DNA of 64,000 bases. Origin: Cryoendolithus antarcticus (Eukaryota; Ascomycota; Dothideomycetes; Cladosporiales; Cladosporiaceae). The notes beneath the pieces were generated by a model. It was not told the origin of the DNA, did no database searches, and was given only the letters and a program-made list of their open reading frames with translations. Below, piece by piece: positions 32,308 to 43,889 of this stretch (its first letter is position 1; each line of letters opens with the position of its first letter). The position numbers were made by a program, and so were the translations under genes. The stretch spans positions 62,001 through 126,000 of the forward strand of contig NAJO01000027.1 of assembly GCA_002077065.1 (NCBI GenBank), read 5' to 3'.

Positions 32308-33448
32308 TCAATACATGATAGGATCGACCTCGATCGAGTTATCTATGATGAGCAATGCCTCCCAATCAGCCACGACGTCAGAAGGCAGGACCTTTCGCAC
32401 ACGATTCAGCAATTTGCGCGACAACCTTGCCCAGGCGCGGGCCCGCTCCACGTCCCGTGCTCTCCCGACGCCGGTCTTCACGGCTCTCTTACGCTGTATA
32501 TGCGCCGCTGTGGCGTAGTGCAAGCCAGTTGGTAGGCAAAAGCCAAGAGACGTGAGACTTTCGGCTTCGTGCAAGTTTGCGGGGACCAGCGTGTAATAAC
32601 CTGCCACGTTGTACTGACCATAGGTTTTCGGGAACCACGCCTGCGCCTCTTTGTGCCCTCGCCATAACTCTGCATCATCGGCATCCGATAGCGCAAGTTG
32701 GGAATCTGCGGGGTTCATGAGGTGCCACAGGCGGCTTGCGAGGAAGCGTCGTATGTCGCTAGCCGTGCGCTCTCTTGAGGGTGACGCGCAGAGCACGCAG
32801 GTACACTTGAATCTGGCATCGAGGAGAGCTTGGCGCTCAGCCTGGGACATGTATGTCATCTCTTCAAGGTATGAGTGCGTCAGCTCTGTCCCCTTCGAAA
32901 TCGCACTTACTGTGTACCCGCTGCAATCATCGTTTCGGCCGAAGTGTAAGTCAACCTGCGAGAACGCGTCAGCATAGGGACACTTCGAGAAGTGCAATCC
33001 ATCGACCTACATTTGGCAGGCACGAGTGATTGAACAAGCTTGCCACCTTGAACACGCCCTTTCTGTTCGGACCAAGGCCATGCAGATTGACTCTGTACTG
33101 CCTCGTCAAGAGCCAGAGATACTGTCTTCCCTCACTGACGCCCTGCGGAGACTCCTCATAGCTCGGACGGTTGGGATGGTCATACTCTGTACGCAGAGTG
33201 GACCATCGATCTTTCTGAGCCTCAGAGAAGCTACTGTACTGGCGCATAAGATCCCTGACCAGGATCTCATTGCTCGGATATTCCGCTGGCATGGCCATGA
33301 GAGGGCGCTCGGCGAAAATGAATGTGCCGGGAGGTATGTCTCGTGTGGCGAAGAGACCAAGGCCGCGATCGCCAGAGATGCGAGCTTCCATGAAGTCACT
33401 ATGGAGACCTGGATCACAGTCAACGGCTGGCGCGTTCATTCGATGCAT
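32308..33448 (-). CDS. SET-domain protein (probable lysine methyltransferase)
   Basis: Two exons on the minus strand, 33448..33011 and 32955..32308; 55-bp intron GTAGGT...CTCGCAG; about 361 aa. The SET domain starts ARISGDRGLGLFATRDIPPG, continues to SLFNHSCLPN (NHSCxPN, split by the intron exactly after Asn), then DCSGYTVSAISKGTELTHSY (GxExxxSY). A post-SET-like Cys cluster (FKCTCVLC) follows. The first 15 residues are uncertain: the frame is open upstream, but the first ATG is at 33448. A helical C-terminal region of about 170 residues (TPR-like look, LHEAESLTSLGF) resembles small fungal SET proteins without a MYND finger. Histone or other protein Lys is the likely substrate class. Confidence 0.8.
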
Positions 33449-34130
33449 GACCACGCACCATAGTTGGCGGCCGTGAGCTGCTGCGCGATCGACACTTCTC
33501 GGATCAGGCTTGGTCGCTCTGGTGGCATGATGTGGTCCTTTGCTGTACAAAAACGAGGTTACAACAATTTTCAGGCAATGCTATGTATGCGTGGAGAACA
33601 AAGCCTGTTCTCCTGAACTACATCTGACCGGCGACCTCCTGCTAGAGGCGTAGAGAACTTTCCAGCGCATCCTGAGCATGCGTTCAAAAATTCTGCACTA
33701 CGGACTTCTGCTGGCTCGACGGAACCTGCCAAGACCGCCAGAGAATGTCTCAAGGTCGATTGACAGCCTTCGTTCTGGCTCAGCCCGGAGCAGCCAACAC
33801 TCATCCGGTGTCGGCTCACTTTGCTTCATCATCAACACGGTCGTGAACGAGTGAAGTCGCAAATGAACATTTCCTCGAGAGGCAAACAAGAACAGAGTGG
33901 CCATCACTCGTGAGCATCATTCGCACTGAAGTGATGGCTTGCACATGAGAGTCAAAGCGACTTCCGGCTGCGAAGCTAAAGGCATGGCAGCCTTGCGCTC
34001 GATCTAAGAACACTCAACACTCGACCACATACATCACAGCTCCATAGACCGGTGGCAATTGTGACAAACGTCGTCCACTCGACTACGCTTTACACTACCG
34101 ACCTCAAGGCACAAGTCCCACTCCACGACC
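33449..34130. other. Intergenic, divergent promoter
   Basis: Between the SET gene (minus) and unknown paralogue 1 (plus). No feature recognised. Confidence 0.5.
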
Positions 34131-35302
34131 ATGACGAACCCTCGCGTACTGCACGAAGCCTTCGCAGCAATCTCATCATACACCTACGACAGGACCTCGC
34201 CGAACAGCAGCTCGCAATTCATCCAGCATCCTGTGGCGCACTCCGACCCCACGAAGAAGTTCAAGCAGCTCATCAAGCTCATCAAAAGTCCACTGAAGCC
34301 TGTATGGTGCGACGTTGACGCGACCGCAGTGGTCGCGAGTATTCACGATCCCCTGGCAGATCGCATGCGGACTGCTCGTGTGGAGACCACCAGCAAGGAT
34401 GCCGACGAGGCAATTCAGAATCACATCAAAAATCGTAGGCGCAAATGCCGCGACCAAGGCGAAACGCTGGGCTGGAGGTCTTCGGACATGGAACGTGTGC
34501 TCGCGAAGCGCTTCAAGCAGGTCTTACAGGATGTCCTCTATAGTGCCCGCGAGCGCCATCACCGCAAGCTGCTCAAGGGCAAGGGCGGCAGTGCAGGGTC
34601 TGTGCTTCGCAATCACATCGACTACTTCGATGAGGACTCGGAGCTCATTGAGAACGCGTGTGAGAAAGTTTCGGAGATCGTAGTCGACATGAACATCTAC
34701 GACATGTCAGACTGGACTGGAGGGGCGAGATGGCCGATTATGCCAGAGTACGCCGAGTACCTGGACGAGGCTGTGGATCGCTACGACGCGACAAAGCTCG
34801 CTGACAGCCCCTGCGACACTCTTGACTTCATTATCGCAGCTCTCGCCGGGGAGGACGAGGAGATCAGTACCATGTACCGTATCCGTGATCTCGCCCTTGA
34901 GGAGGTGGAGAAAGCCGAGAAGATCCAGAAGGCGCATCACGGGAAGTAAGTCTGCAAAGCTTTGCACCTTGTAGTCGCGTAAGGGAGATTAGTACTGACA
35001 ACACCACAAGGGAGTCCCACGTTGTGGGCGTACACTGGCAGGATGAGAGGTGGAGCGTCACTATTCGCGATCCGAAGACCAGGAGACTCAGCGCTGTGGA
35101 TTTCGACAAGGCCAAGCATACTCGCGCTGTGCTCGGGCCTTGTATTGCGGACAATCTCGCGAATACCTCGAGCGTCAGGAAGACTCGTCGCTACATCGAA
35201 CTGTACCGCGATCTGAGGAACGTTGTGCGCAAGGACCGGGTATCGAAGCGCAAGTCCCGCGCTCGCGCCGCGACTGTCGAGTCATCAGATGAGGGCATTT
35301 AG
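34131..35302 (+). CDS. Conserved hypothetical protein, paralogue 1 of 2
   Basis: Two exons, 34131-34945 and 35011-35302; 65-bp intron; 368 aa. No named domain recognised. Blocks: FKQLIKLIKS, IHDPLADRMRTARVETT, SSDMERVLAKRFKQV, IVVDMNIYDMSDWTGGARWP, DFIIAALAGEDEE, then after the intron VHWQDERWSVTIRDPKTRRL, VLGPCIADNLANT and a basic tail. The gene at 42079-43470 has the same blocks in the same order (EDPLNNRMRCARIGTT, VVDTDIYDVQGHGEGAKW, CVTVWDTKAKKL, FLGPRIADIIAKT) and an intron at the identical place and phase (phase 2 in a Lys codon). The pair therefore comes from a duplication. Acidic and basic surfaces with no TM or signal suggest a soluble cytosolic or nuclear protein. Confidence 0.75.
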
Positions 35303-35924
35303 CTCTTACCAGCTAGTCGTTGTGAGTGTCGTTGAAAGCTGGGAACATGAGGCAAGACTCCCGGAGTGCGACCATGGTGCTGCCGTTGTCGCTGACTGCA
35401 TCACCTAGAGTCAGTTGAGGCTTTCTTGAGACAGGACTGGCGTGCGTTGTCGGGTAAGGCAATTTTGGAGACTGCCATTGGAGCGAGAGGTGATCATTGG
35501 CAGGCTACTTGCGAAACGAGAGCAGCCGTTGACAGACATGGCACACTCATGACGATCATGATACATGCGAGTATAGCTAGATCAGACGATACTCATCTTT
35601 GCTCTGCTAGTGCATGTGTTTGGCAACGCTTGAGCCGCCAACTTCTTCTCGTCCTGACTTAGTGGTAGCTTCTGGTCCTATGCTGAACACCCGACGATGA
35701 GACTGACGTCGAGACATCATATGAGATATCATAACCCAGGCGATCAGTTTTGCGACTGCTTTAGGAAGGGTGTACGCCATGTACTTGCCGTTCGATGTAC
35801 TCCACGATACCAGTGTTTTTGAATTCGTGTGAAACAAAAGCCACAAACTCCACCGCTTCCTTAACGAACACCTCATTTTCGACGCATTGGCTGTTCGATG
35901 CAATAATTTTCCTGCCCCACCAAG
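35303..35924. other. Intergenic (TGT promoter)
   Basis: Promoter and leader of the TGT gene. No other coding evidence. Confidence 0.5.
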
Positions 35925-37525
35925 ATGCCCTCCGCCCAACCCCCGGATCCCATGCCGCCTAAACCCTCAGCCCTAACCTTCAACCTCCTTGCCAGATGCT
36001 CCGTACGTCCTCCCTCATCCTTACCAGCCTCAACGCCCAGACTGACAAATTAACAGACGACCAAAGCCCGTGCCTCCCTTCTCACGCTTCCACATGGCGA
36101 AGTCAAACTTCCGATATTCATGCCCGTCGCGACGCAAGCTTCGCTGAAGGGTCTCACGCCCAAGCAACTGGAGGACACGGGATGTGGGCTCTGTCTGAAT
36201 AATACGTATCATTTGTAGGTCGAATCGCATCGTGTCAGGGAATTTCGCACGCGTCGAGGGACGTGGATCTACTTGTGCAAATCACGCAGATTCAGTTACA
36301 CGTGTGAATCGATTGACTGACTACAATTGGCGCAGAGGTCTCAAGCCTGGACAGAAAGTCCTCGATGCAGTGGGTGGCGCGCACAAGCTGCAGGGATGGA
36401 AGGGCAACATTCTGACAGGTGAGACCATCCAATGAGATGAAAGCCTTGACGGAGTGTACTGACAATGACACAGATAGCGGAGGGTGAGAGTTCACTCGAG
36501 TCTATACCTGAGCCGATGTGATCAGGGCTGACAATGTGGACGTTTAGCTTCCAGATGGTCTCACTCCTGCACCTCGCGACAGTGACAGAAGCAGGCGTCG
36601 AGTTCCTCTCGCCGCATGACAAGAGCCCTATGTCCGTCCCCGCATCTTTCTTGACCTCTCTAGAGCATCTCTGACCCATCCGAACCCCAGGCTTCTGACC
36701 CCAGAACACTCCATCTCCCTTCAGAATTCCATAGGCTCCGACATCATCATGCAACTAGACGACGTAATAGCCACGACGTCGCCTGACAACGCCCGGATCA
36801 AGGAAGCCACAGATCGATCAGTGCGATGGCTTGACCGCTGTATAGCCGCGCACAAAAATCCCGAATCGCAGAACCTTTTCTGCATAATCCAAGGCGGGCT
36901 CGATCTGGACTTGCGAAGGCAGTGCTGTATTGAAATGGTGGCAAGAGACACACCAGGAATCGCTATTGGAGGTTTGAGTGGTGGCGAGGCCAAAGATGCG
37001 TACTGCAAGGTTGTGTCGACGTGTACTGATATGCTGCCGGCTGGGAAGCCGAGATATGTGATGGGTGTTGGCTATCCTGAAGATCTGGTTGTGAGTGTAG
37101 CATTGGGAGCAGACATGTTTGACTGTGTGTGGCCGACTCGCACAGCGCGTTTCGGCAACGCAGTCACAGACTTCGGAGTGCTGAATCTCAGGCATGCCAG
37201 TTATGCCGAAGACTTCCGGCCAGTGGAGGAAGGGTGTGGGTGTAAGATCTGCCTGCCCAAGGATAAAGGCGGGCTCGGAGTAACGAGGGCGTTCGTGTAT
37301 CATACAGCCGCGAAGGAAACGGTGGGAGCCCATTTGCTGAGCATGCATAATGTGTTCTATCAGTTGGGATTGATGGGGAGGATTCGGCAGGCGATACTGG
37401 AGGACCGCTATCCAGAGTTCCTGAAGGCATACTTCCAAAAGCTGTATGCTGGGGAGAAGTCGAAGTATCCAGATTGGGCGATTGGTGCGCTGAAAGAAGT
37501 TGGGGTCGATCTGCTGCAAGGTTGA
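35925..37525 (+). CDS. QTRT1: Queuine tRNA-ribosyltransferase catalytic subunit (TGT)
   Basis: Six exons: 35925-36002, 36057-36214, 36336-36418, 36474-36483, 36548-36631, 36691-37525; 415 aa, all phases consistent. [20 protein letters not shown] and [15 protein letters not shown] are TGT hallmarks. The 10-nt fourth exon encodes most of the catalytic DSGG of [25 protein letters not shown], the nucleophile motif [16 protein letters not shown], and the zinc ligands CGCKIC with a later HLLSMHN complete the enzyme. It swaps guanine 34 for queuine in GUN-anticodon tRNAs and works as a heterodimer with QTRT2. The last intron has a GTCCGT donor. Five introns crowd the first third of the gene, and the rest is one long exon. 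Confidence 0.93.
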
Positions 37526-37589
37526 TGGAGTATCCGGCCATAGGCGCGGATCTCTGCCACTGCCAAAGGCTTTGATCCGGAAAAAGGTA

Positions 37590-38740
37590 TCAATCCTCGC
37601 CAATCCCAGGCGCACTGATCTGCTGCACCATATCTATCCATCCGCCTCCGCCGAACTGTGCCTTACTCGGTCCCTGACTCTCGAAACCTAGGGCCGTGTA
37701 GTACGGCACCAGATGCTCGTGCGCGATCAATGCCACCCTTTCAGCAACGTCTTGGACCTGCAAACGTGCAACGAAGGCTTTGATCAGCGTCTTGCCGAGT
37801 CCTTGTCCTTGGAACTCTGGCAGCACAGCAAGTGAGTGGATGCAGACGGTGCGACCAAGCTCTTTATGGCCAGGCGAGACATCCGGATGCGAGTCAGGAG
37901 AAGGTATCGCCATGTCGTCGTCGGTGACAACGGAGTTTGTGGTCTTGGTGGCGATAATGTGCCCAAGCAATACTTGCTTGCGCTCTGGCGCGCCACTGTA
38001 CACCGGAGAGGATGTCTCAGCTGTGGCGATGTCGGAGCCAGTGTGTGAGGTGTAAATGCCGAGGGTTAACTCAGGACAGACTCTGATTCGATAGACGATC
38101 TGTGAACCGTATTGTTGTTAGTCTACCGAACTTTCCATTGCGAGCCATAGTGACGTGCATGAGCTGTCAGGCGCATCAGGTCGCACAGAACCAGGAAAAG
38201 CGCGTCTGGAGCGGCACGAGGCGAGCACACTGCTGCAGCTCATGCAGCATCTGTAAGCCGCTGAAACGCCAAGTGCGAGTGTAATGACTGCTTTCGGTCA
38301 ACTGCCACGTGCGGTTGTGCTGCTATAAGTCAAGCAAATGTTGTGGTGGCGAACACAGACATGTCACGGAGAGTCGTTGTAGTCACTGCTGCTGCCGCTG
38401 CCGCCGCCGCCTTCACGTAGACATTGCTGGGTGGAGGACCGCTTACCTTTTCCTTGCTCGCTCGCTCCTGTGGCGGAAACGTTGCCTCTTCGATGATGTT
38501 GCAGCTGTCGACCTCACTCATCACAAGGGTCTGCGTGTAAGGGTGGAGGTCATCGCGCTTCGAACGCGGGGGTCGTCGCCTCGCCAGTCTGTTGAACATG
38601 ATGTTCTCGTCTTCGGCCGACATTGAGGATTCTTCTGGACCGCCAGTGCCTTCCTGCTGAGGCTGATCACTGTCTTCGTCGTTCGCTTCACTTGGTCTTT
38701 GATCGGGTATGTTGTTCTCCGGGACTAGCTCCCGTGGCAT
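37590..38740 (-). CDS. GNAT N-acetyltransferase, AANAT/PAA1-like
   Basis: Two exons on the minus strand, 38740..38447 and 38099..37590; 267 aa. The intron (38446..38100, GTAAGC...CACAG) is 347 bp, long for this window, but it joins two halves of one motif: DSCNIIEEATFPPQERASKEK is split after Lys and continues IVYRIRVCPELTLGIYTS. CPELxLG, then CIHSLAVLPEFQGQGLGKTL (acetyl-CoA-binding QxxGxG/A) and EHLVPYYTALGFESQGPSKA are the arylalkylamine/polyamine N-acetyltransferase pattern. The first 70 residues are an acidic, Gln/Glu/Pro-rich tail. Likely acetylates arylalkylamines or polyamines. The long intron contains a (GCN)n run and a 48-codon open frame that I take as non-coding. Confidence 0.82.
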
Positions 38741-39645
38741 GTTGGTGATGCAGTGAGCAGTGATGCTCTTGCTTCACTGAGCAATCGATGCGATGATGCC
38801 TGATGTGGTCGCACAGGAATCAACGTAGCCGAGCCGCGTCAAGGTGATATATCCATTGGCTGATGTCAGTACATGTGCATTAGCTCAGCGCGTGTCGTTG
38901 ATGCGGTATGTTGTGCAGCTGTCTCAGAGCTACTGCGATGTAGTGATGGTGGAGATGTCAAGCTAGTTCCTGCATGCATTCACACCGATTTTAGCCCTAG
39001 TGAACAACGACCGTTTGCGTCGAAGTGAGGTGATGATATGAGGCGCGATATTGAAGTGGGGCGGCGTGCTGCTGGCAGGGAGCGGAACGAACCCCGCCGC
39101 CGCTTAGTGATGCCTTGCCGGATACCTGCATAACCTAAGGCATGACCGAAGGCATGCGCCAGCACGACGACCAGGTCACCGGTACACAGAATCGTAGGAC
39201 CAGACAGCGAGCCAGACTCCCACAGCAGCTCCACCGCCTTTCCGGTTGACTGTCAGAGAAGAGTAGACGTAGACCGAGCCACCTCACTACAGATCAGTCC
39301 GCGTTCCACATCCAGAGCTACGCCGCAGAGAATCAGTCCGAGTACTCCTTCTACCGACGACTTCACTCTTCCATCTGCTTAGAAAGTCGCAAGCAGTCAT
39401 GTGCCCACCGTGTTAGGCAGGAAGGAACGATTCACTCGGAAGTGAAGTGAGGTTACAATAGTCCACCCACACAAGCGGCGTCTCTCCCATTCAAGCCACA
39501 GTCGAAACACCCGCGTGTCACTTCGACAGACCTAAGCCCATCTTCGACGTCTCTTTCAAGCCTCGTGCATAACGGTACGAGGGTGCATTGCGCAAGGTCC
39601 CGATCATCCACCCGACCGGCGACATCAACACATACAACGATCAAG
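38741..39645. other. Intergenic, divergent promoter of GNAT and Ddi1
   Basis: 905 bp. A minus-strand reading near 39100-39160 gives LAHAFGHALGYA, which looks like a metzincin site without its Glu. It has no supporting context (see rejected list). Otherwise nothing recognised. Confidence 0.45.
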
Positions 39646-41184
39646 ATGTAAGTACAACCGACGCTTTCCTCCGCGAGGCCTGCGACACCTTCATTGGGTC
39701 TCACGGTCAAACCATTCCAGTGTGTCACTTGTGCTAATCCGCATTCAGGCCTCGCATATCGATATCCGTCGTCGCCCCTTCCCATCCATCAGACCAGGAA
39801 ATCCTGAATCTCGATCTTCCACCAGCACTCTCAATAGGCGATCTCAAAGGTTTCGTCCACGCAGAGACCAACATCCCGCCAGAGCAACAGCACTTCTATC
39901 TCAACAACGTCGAACTCCAACCCGACACGAAGAGTCTGGACGATGCAGGAGTGAAGGACGGGGACATGCTAGCAATGCTCATGCGTCAACAACAAACAAC
40001 CACGGGCAACGGTATGGGCGGGCAACGGCGAGCACAGCGAGCGCCTCAGCAACAAAGCTCAAGTCCGGGTCGTATGCGACCAGAAGAGGTCGAAACAACT
40101 CGTCTTAGTCTGCTCGGCAACGCTGGTGCGATGGCCCAGGTCAGAGAACAGCGGCCGGCGCTTGCAGAAGCTATCAACGACTCCACTCGCTTCCGAGAAG
40201 CTTGGATCGAAATGGAGCGCGTGGACAGAGACCGTGAGGAGGAGAGACTGGAGCAGATGCGATTAGTGAATGAGGATCCGTTCAACGAGGATGCACAGCG
40301 GAAAATCGAGGAGATGATTCGACAGCAGAGTGTACAAGAGAACCTGCAGCATGCGTATGAGCACAACCCCGAAGGTATGCTATCCCCATGCTCGTTCGCT
40401 ACGGTGGCAAGTCACTGACGTCCGTACAGTCTTCGGCCGAGTGACCATGCTCTACATACCCGTAACCGTCAATCGCACTCCAATAAAAGCGTTCGTCGAC
40501 TCCGGCGCTCAAACAACAATCATGTCACCGTCCTGCGCAGAAACTTGCGGCATCATGAGACTGATCGACAAGCGCTACTCCGGTGTAGCGCACGGTGTAG
40601 GCACAGCTCAGATCCTCGGTCGCGTGCACAGCGCAGATATTAAGATCGGCAACCAGAATATGGCGTGCTCCTTCACAGTCATGGAGGGAAAGGATGTCGA
40701 TCTTCTGCTCGGACTGGACATGCTCAAGCGGTTTCAAGGCATCATCGATCTACGGAAGAACCAACTAATCTTCGGGGAGGACAATGCGGTCGACTTCCTG
40801 GGTGAAGCTGACCTTCCTAAGTCGTTCGAAGCAGCACAGGCGAATGAGCCCACCGTCCCTGGACCTAATGGTACAGAGATCGGCGCCGAGACTGGCACAG
40901 TCAAGAAGACCGGCGCTGCCTCATCATCTTCATCCGCTGCGCCGACAGCAAATGGCAACTTCGGCGGCGCTGGCCACACGACTGGTGCTTCAGCATCGAG
41001 CTCGGGCAAAGCTGCTGCGTCTGCGGCGCCAGCTCCTGCAGCACAGCCTGCACGGACAGAGTATCCCAAGGAGGCGATAGACTCGCTTGTCGGGCTGGGC
41101 TTCTCGCGTCCGCAGGCTATCGCTGCGCTGGACGCTTGTGGAGGCAATGTGGAGTATGCTGCAGGTTTGTTGTTTCAGAGCTGA
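39646..41184 (+). CDS. DDI1: DNA damage-inducible protein 1 (ubiquitin-dependent aspartic protease)
   Basis: Exons 39646-39647 (only AT of the start codon), 39749-40374, 40430-41184; 460 aa. The 101-bp first intron (GTAAGT...GCTAATCCGCATTCAG) splits the ATG: AT joins G of the next exon to give MPRISISVVAPS. An unspliced ATG would be followed at once by TAA. Ubiquitin-like domain at about 1-77 (IPPEQQHFYLNN, DGDMLAMLM). The retropepsin-like domain has the catalytic Asp in AFVDSGAQTTIMS (about residue 231) and FTVMEGKDVDLLLGLDMLKR. UBA domain in the last 40 residues (EAIDSLVGLGFSRPQAIAAL). Ddi1 shuttles or cleaves long-ubiquitinated proteins for the proteasome. The Ala/Ser/Gly-rich linker before the UBA is long but ordinary for fungi. 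Confidence 0.92.
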
Positions 41185-42078
41185 GAGGGCTGTGCGCGCA
41201 TGAAGAAGTGGACTCTTGAGCAAGTCGATAGGGGGAGAGTGCGAGGTGTTGCTCGGCAGATACAGCAATTGCTGTATGCGCGTGCGACTTACGATAGTGG
41301 ATTTAAGGCTAAGTTGGCACGCTGAGAGGCAATTGCTGTACACGATGACACGGACGGTTTGATGACTGCATGAAGTTGCATGGTGGTCACGATAGCATAG
41401 ACTGGCGATAGCTGCATGACTGCAAAGATGTAATTCAATATCCTGCTTTCAGATCTTTTGTACGTGCATGTTGGAGCTGCACTCACACGTAGCGAAGGTT
41501 GTTGAATCGATGGTGAGAGGAAAGAAGTAGGGTAAAGCTTTGCTACGTGTGAACGGGCGCACCTCAAGACTATCTTAAGGACAGCCGATATACCACCCTC
41601 TCGTTGCAGACGTGGTCCATATACCCTCTCGCGATCTGTTCCGTTGCTCGCTGACCCTGAATAGTCCAGTCTGCTGCTCCCCATATCGTATCACACGCGC
41701 TAACATGCCCATTTCCAGGCACAGTAGCCCGACCTTCCGCTGATACAAGTCCCCTCTTGGGCTTGTCTAGCCGGTTGTTGATGTGACGGAGAAGTAAAAT
41801 AGATGGTCGCGGTCCATTGTGTCTTCTCCATCGGTGTCTGGCCGATTGTTCACAGGCCGAGTGCTTACTCCGCTGCTCGACCCAGCTTGATGATGGCCTG
41901 GGTGCAGTGTCCCAGGACATGGGCAGGGGTGTGCTACGTGTCGCAGGCAGCATCGCGATCGCAGAGGCGGTGTGCGTCAGTAGACATACTACCTGCGTCA
42001 CCCATACCCCAGGACAGTGCTGTCCTCCGCCATACCTGGGCCGTGATGCCCTATTACTACTGCCCAGTCGTGCTTCTT
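41185..42078. other. Intergenic, convergent
   Basis: 3' sides of Ddi1 and unknown paralogue 2. Short open frames only; no coding evidence. Confidence 0.5.
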
Positions 42079-43470
42079 TTAGGCCTCTATGGCGAGGAGC
42101 TGTGGATCGATCTGCATCACACTGCCGTCGCCGTTCAGACGCTGTGACGCACTGTCTGGAATGAAGAGGCTGTCGTCCGCCTGGTCGCCCTTGTCAATCG
42201 TCTCGTCCATACCGATACCCTCGTCCTCAGGTGTGCCAGCCCTCTCCACAACCGGCTTATCGTCTTCCATAGTCTCCTCATCATCATCATCATCAGCAGA
42301 CGCATTGGTTGCCGCATCGCCCTCTTCGACCCGTGACTGCGCCTGCTGCAACACTGCCGCTGCCGCCGCGCGGGCATCGATTCTAGCCCTATTAGCCCAA
42401 CGACCACTCACGCGGAGCTTGGTCTTGCGGTAGAGCATCAGAGTCGCCTTCTTCTTCGCGACGTTGTTGGTCTTCGCGATGATGTCGGCGATACGTGGAC
42501 CGAGAAATTCGCGAATGTGCTTGCGCAGGTTGATTTCCTCGGACTTGAGCTTCTTCGCCTTCGTGTCCCAGACAGTGACGCACCATTGCAGTTTCTGGTC
42601 CTCGAAGAGACCACGGGCATTGGATGGCCTGTCTGAATGTTAGCGCATTGTATATGAATAGTGTTACGACACCGGGAAAAAGAGCACGCACTTTCCCAGC
42701 CACTTCCTCGTCAGCTTCTGAATCTCCTTCGTCTCCTCGGCGGTGAGATCCTCCACTCGGTAACGAGCACCGTCCCAACCCTCGCCACTCAGCTCCTCGA
42801 ATAAGAAGTACACCAACTCCCTCGGGTCTTCGGAGTCCTCCAGCTCGTCGAACCGCCCATGCATCTCCTCAAGCTTCTCTTTGAACTCGTCCTTCAGCAC
42901 CCATTTAGCGCCCTCGCCGTGACCTTGGACATCGTAGATATCGGTGTCGACGACAAGCTCATACAGCTTCTCCGTGACTTCCTCCACGATCTCCTTCCCG
43001 AAATCGTACCATTTGATGTGGCGATGCGAGTCAGGAGCAACACCTCCTTCCTTGGCCGCGCAGGGCGAACAAGTGATGTACTCCCGGCCATTGAACATGA
43101 TCATGGCGCGGAGTTGATCGATTCTCTTGGCGTAGGGACGCTTCATGTCCTCGGAGATGTAGAAGAGCTGCACATCGTGATCGCGGCACATGCTAGCATG
43201 TTGCTTGATGCGTTGAGCGGTAGCCTCGTTACCAGAGGGCCAGTCCGTGGTGCCGATGCGGGCGCACCGCATGCGGTTGTTCAGAGGGTCTTCGAGGCAG
43301 GCGAGGATTGCTGTGGCTCCCTCTTGGTCTTTATCCATAAGCTGGATGTCGCTGGCGAGGAACTTCAAGACTCTTCTGAACTGTGTCTTCGGATTGGTAT
43401 GGGCTGCAGTTGCGGGATCGAAGGCGACTTTGCCATTTGGATGGAATTTAGTGAACATTGAGTCCGCCAT
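42079..43470 (-). CDS. Conserved hypothetical protein, paralogue 2 of 2
   Basis: Two exons on the minus strand, 43470..42692 and 42628..42079; 63-bp intron (GTGCGT...CAGACAG); 442 aa from MADSMFTKFHPNGK. Shares block order and the exact intron site with the gene at 34131-35302. It differs by an extra Cys pair region (YITCSPCAAKEGG) and by a longer C-terminus: RWANRARIDARAAAAAVLQQ, then a very acidic stretch (ADDDDDEETMEDDKP) and a tail. Conserved parts include EEVTEKLYELVVDTDIYDV and RKHIREFLGPRIADIIAKT. No known domain recognised. The acidic tail may suit a chromatin or chaperone role, but this is speculation. Confidence 0.75.
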
Positions 43471-43889
43471 CGCTCCGGTGTGGAACTTTGGATATGCGAA
43501 GTGGTGCGGACCGATAGGGGTATTTGCTTGTCGAGTGTCGTGTGTGGAGAAGTGTTGTCGGTGAGTGTTCGAGAGGAGAGGAGGTAGATACACTGGCCCT
43601 AAGTAGTACTACCTGAGTGTGCATGTGACATCGACGACATCACATGGTGGCATTGAGCCTCCTGTGTGAAGACATGAGGCTCACTGCTATAGCTAGTTCG
43701 AGCTTGATCAGCGTGAGGGCCAATTCAAGCAGTGAGCCGCAGTTCGCAAGAAAGTAAGGACTAAAGCTCACTGAGTCTGAGAAATGAAGGGAAGTGAGCT
43801 TACTTTGCAGAAGAAGATCCTAATATGGAAGCGAAACTCATTGCGGCCATCACTTACAACGTCTTCTATGGCTCAATTGATTTCAACGC
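43471..43889. other. Intergenic
   Basis: Promoter of paralogue 2 and 3' side of the RpiB-like gene. Nothing else seen. Confidence 0.5.

Noticed and set aside
38176..38740. Separate small gene ending at 38176 (146 aa)
   Set aside because: The first exon joins better to the acetyltransferase exon at 38099, completing a known motif; kept only as a possible splice form.
39095..39165. Minus-strand LAHAFGHALGYA resembling a metzincin HExxHxxG site
   Set aside because: No Glu, no third His, no signal peptide or Met-turn, and the frame ends soon. Most likely chance.
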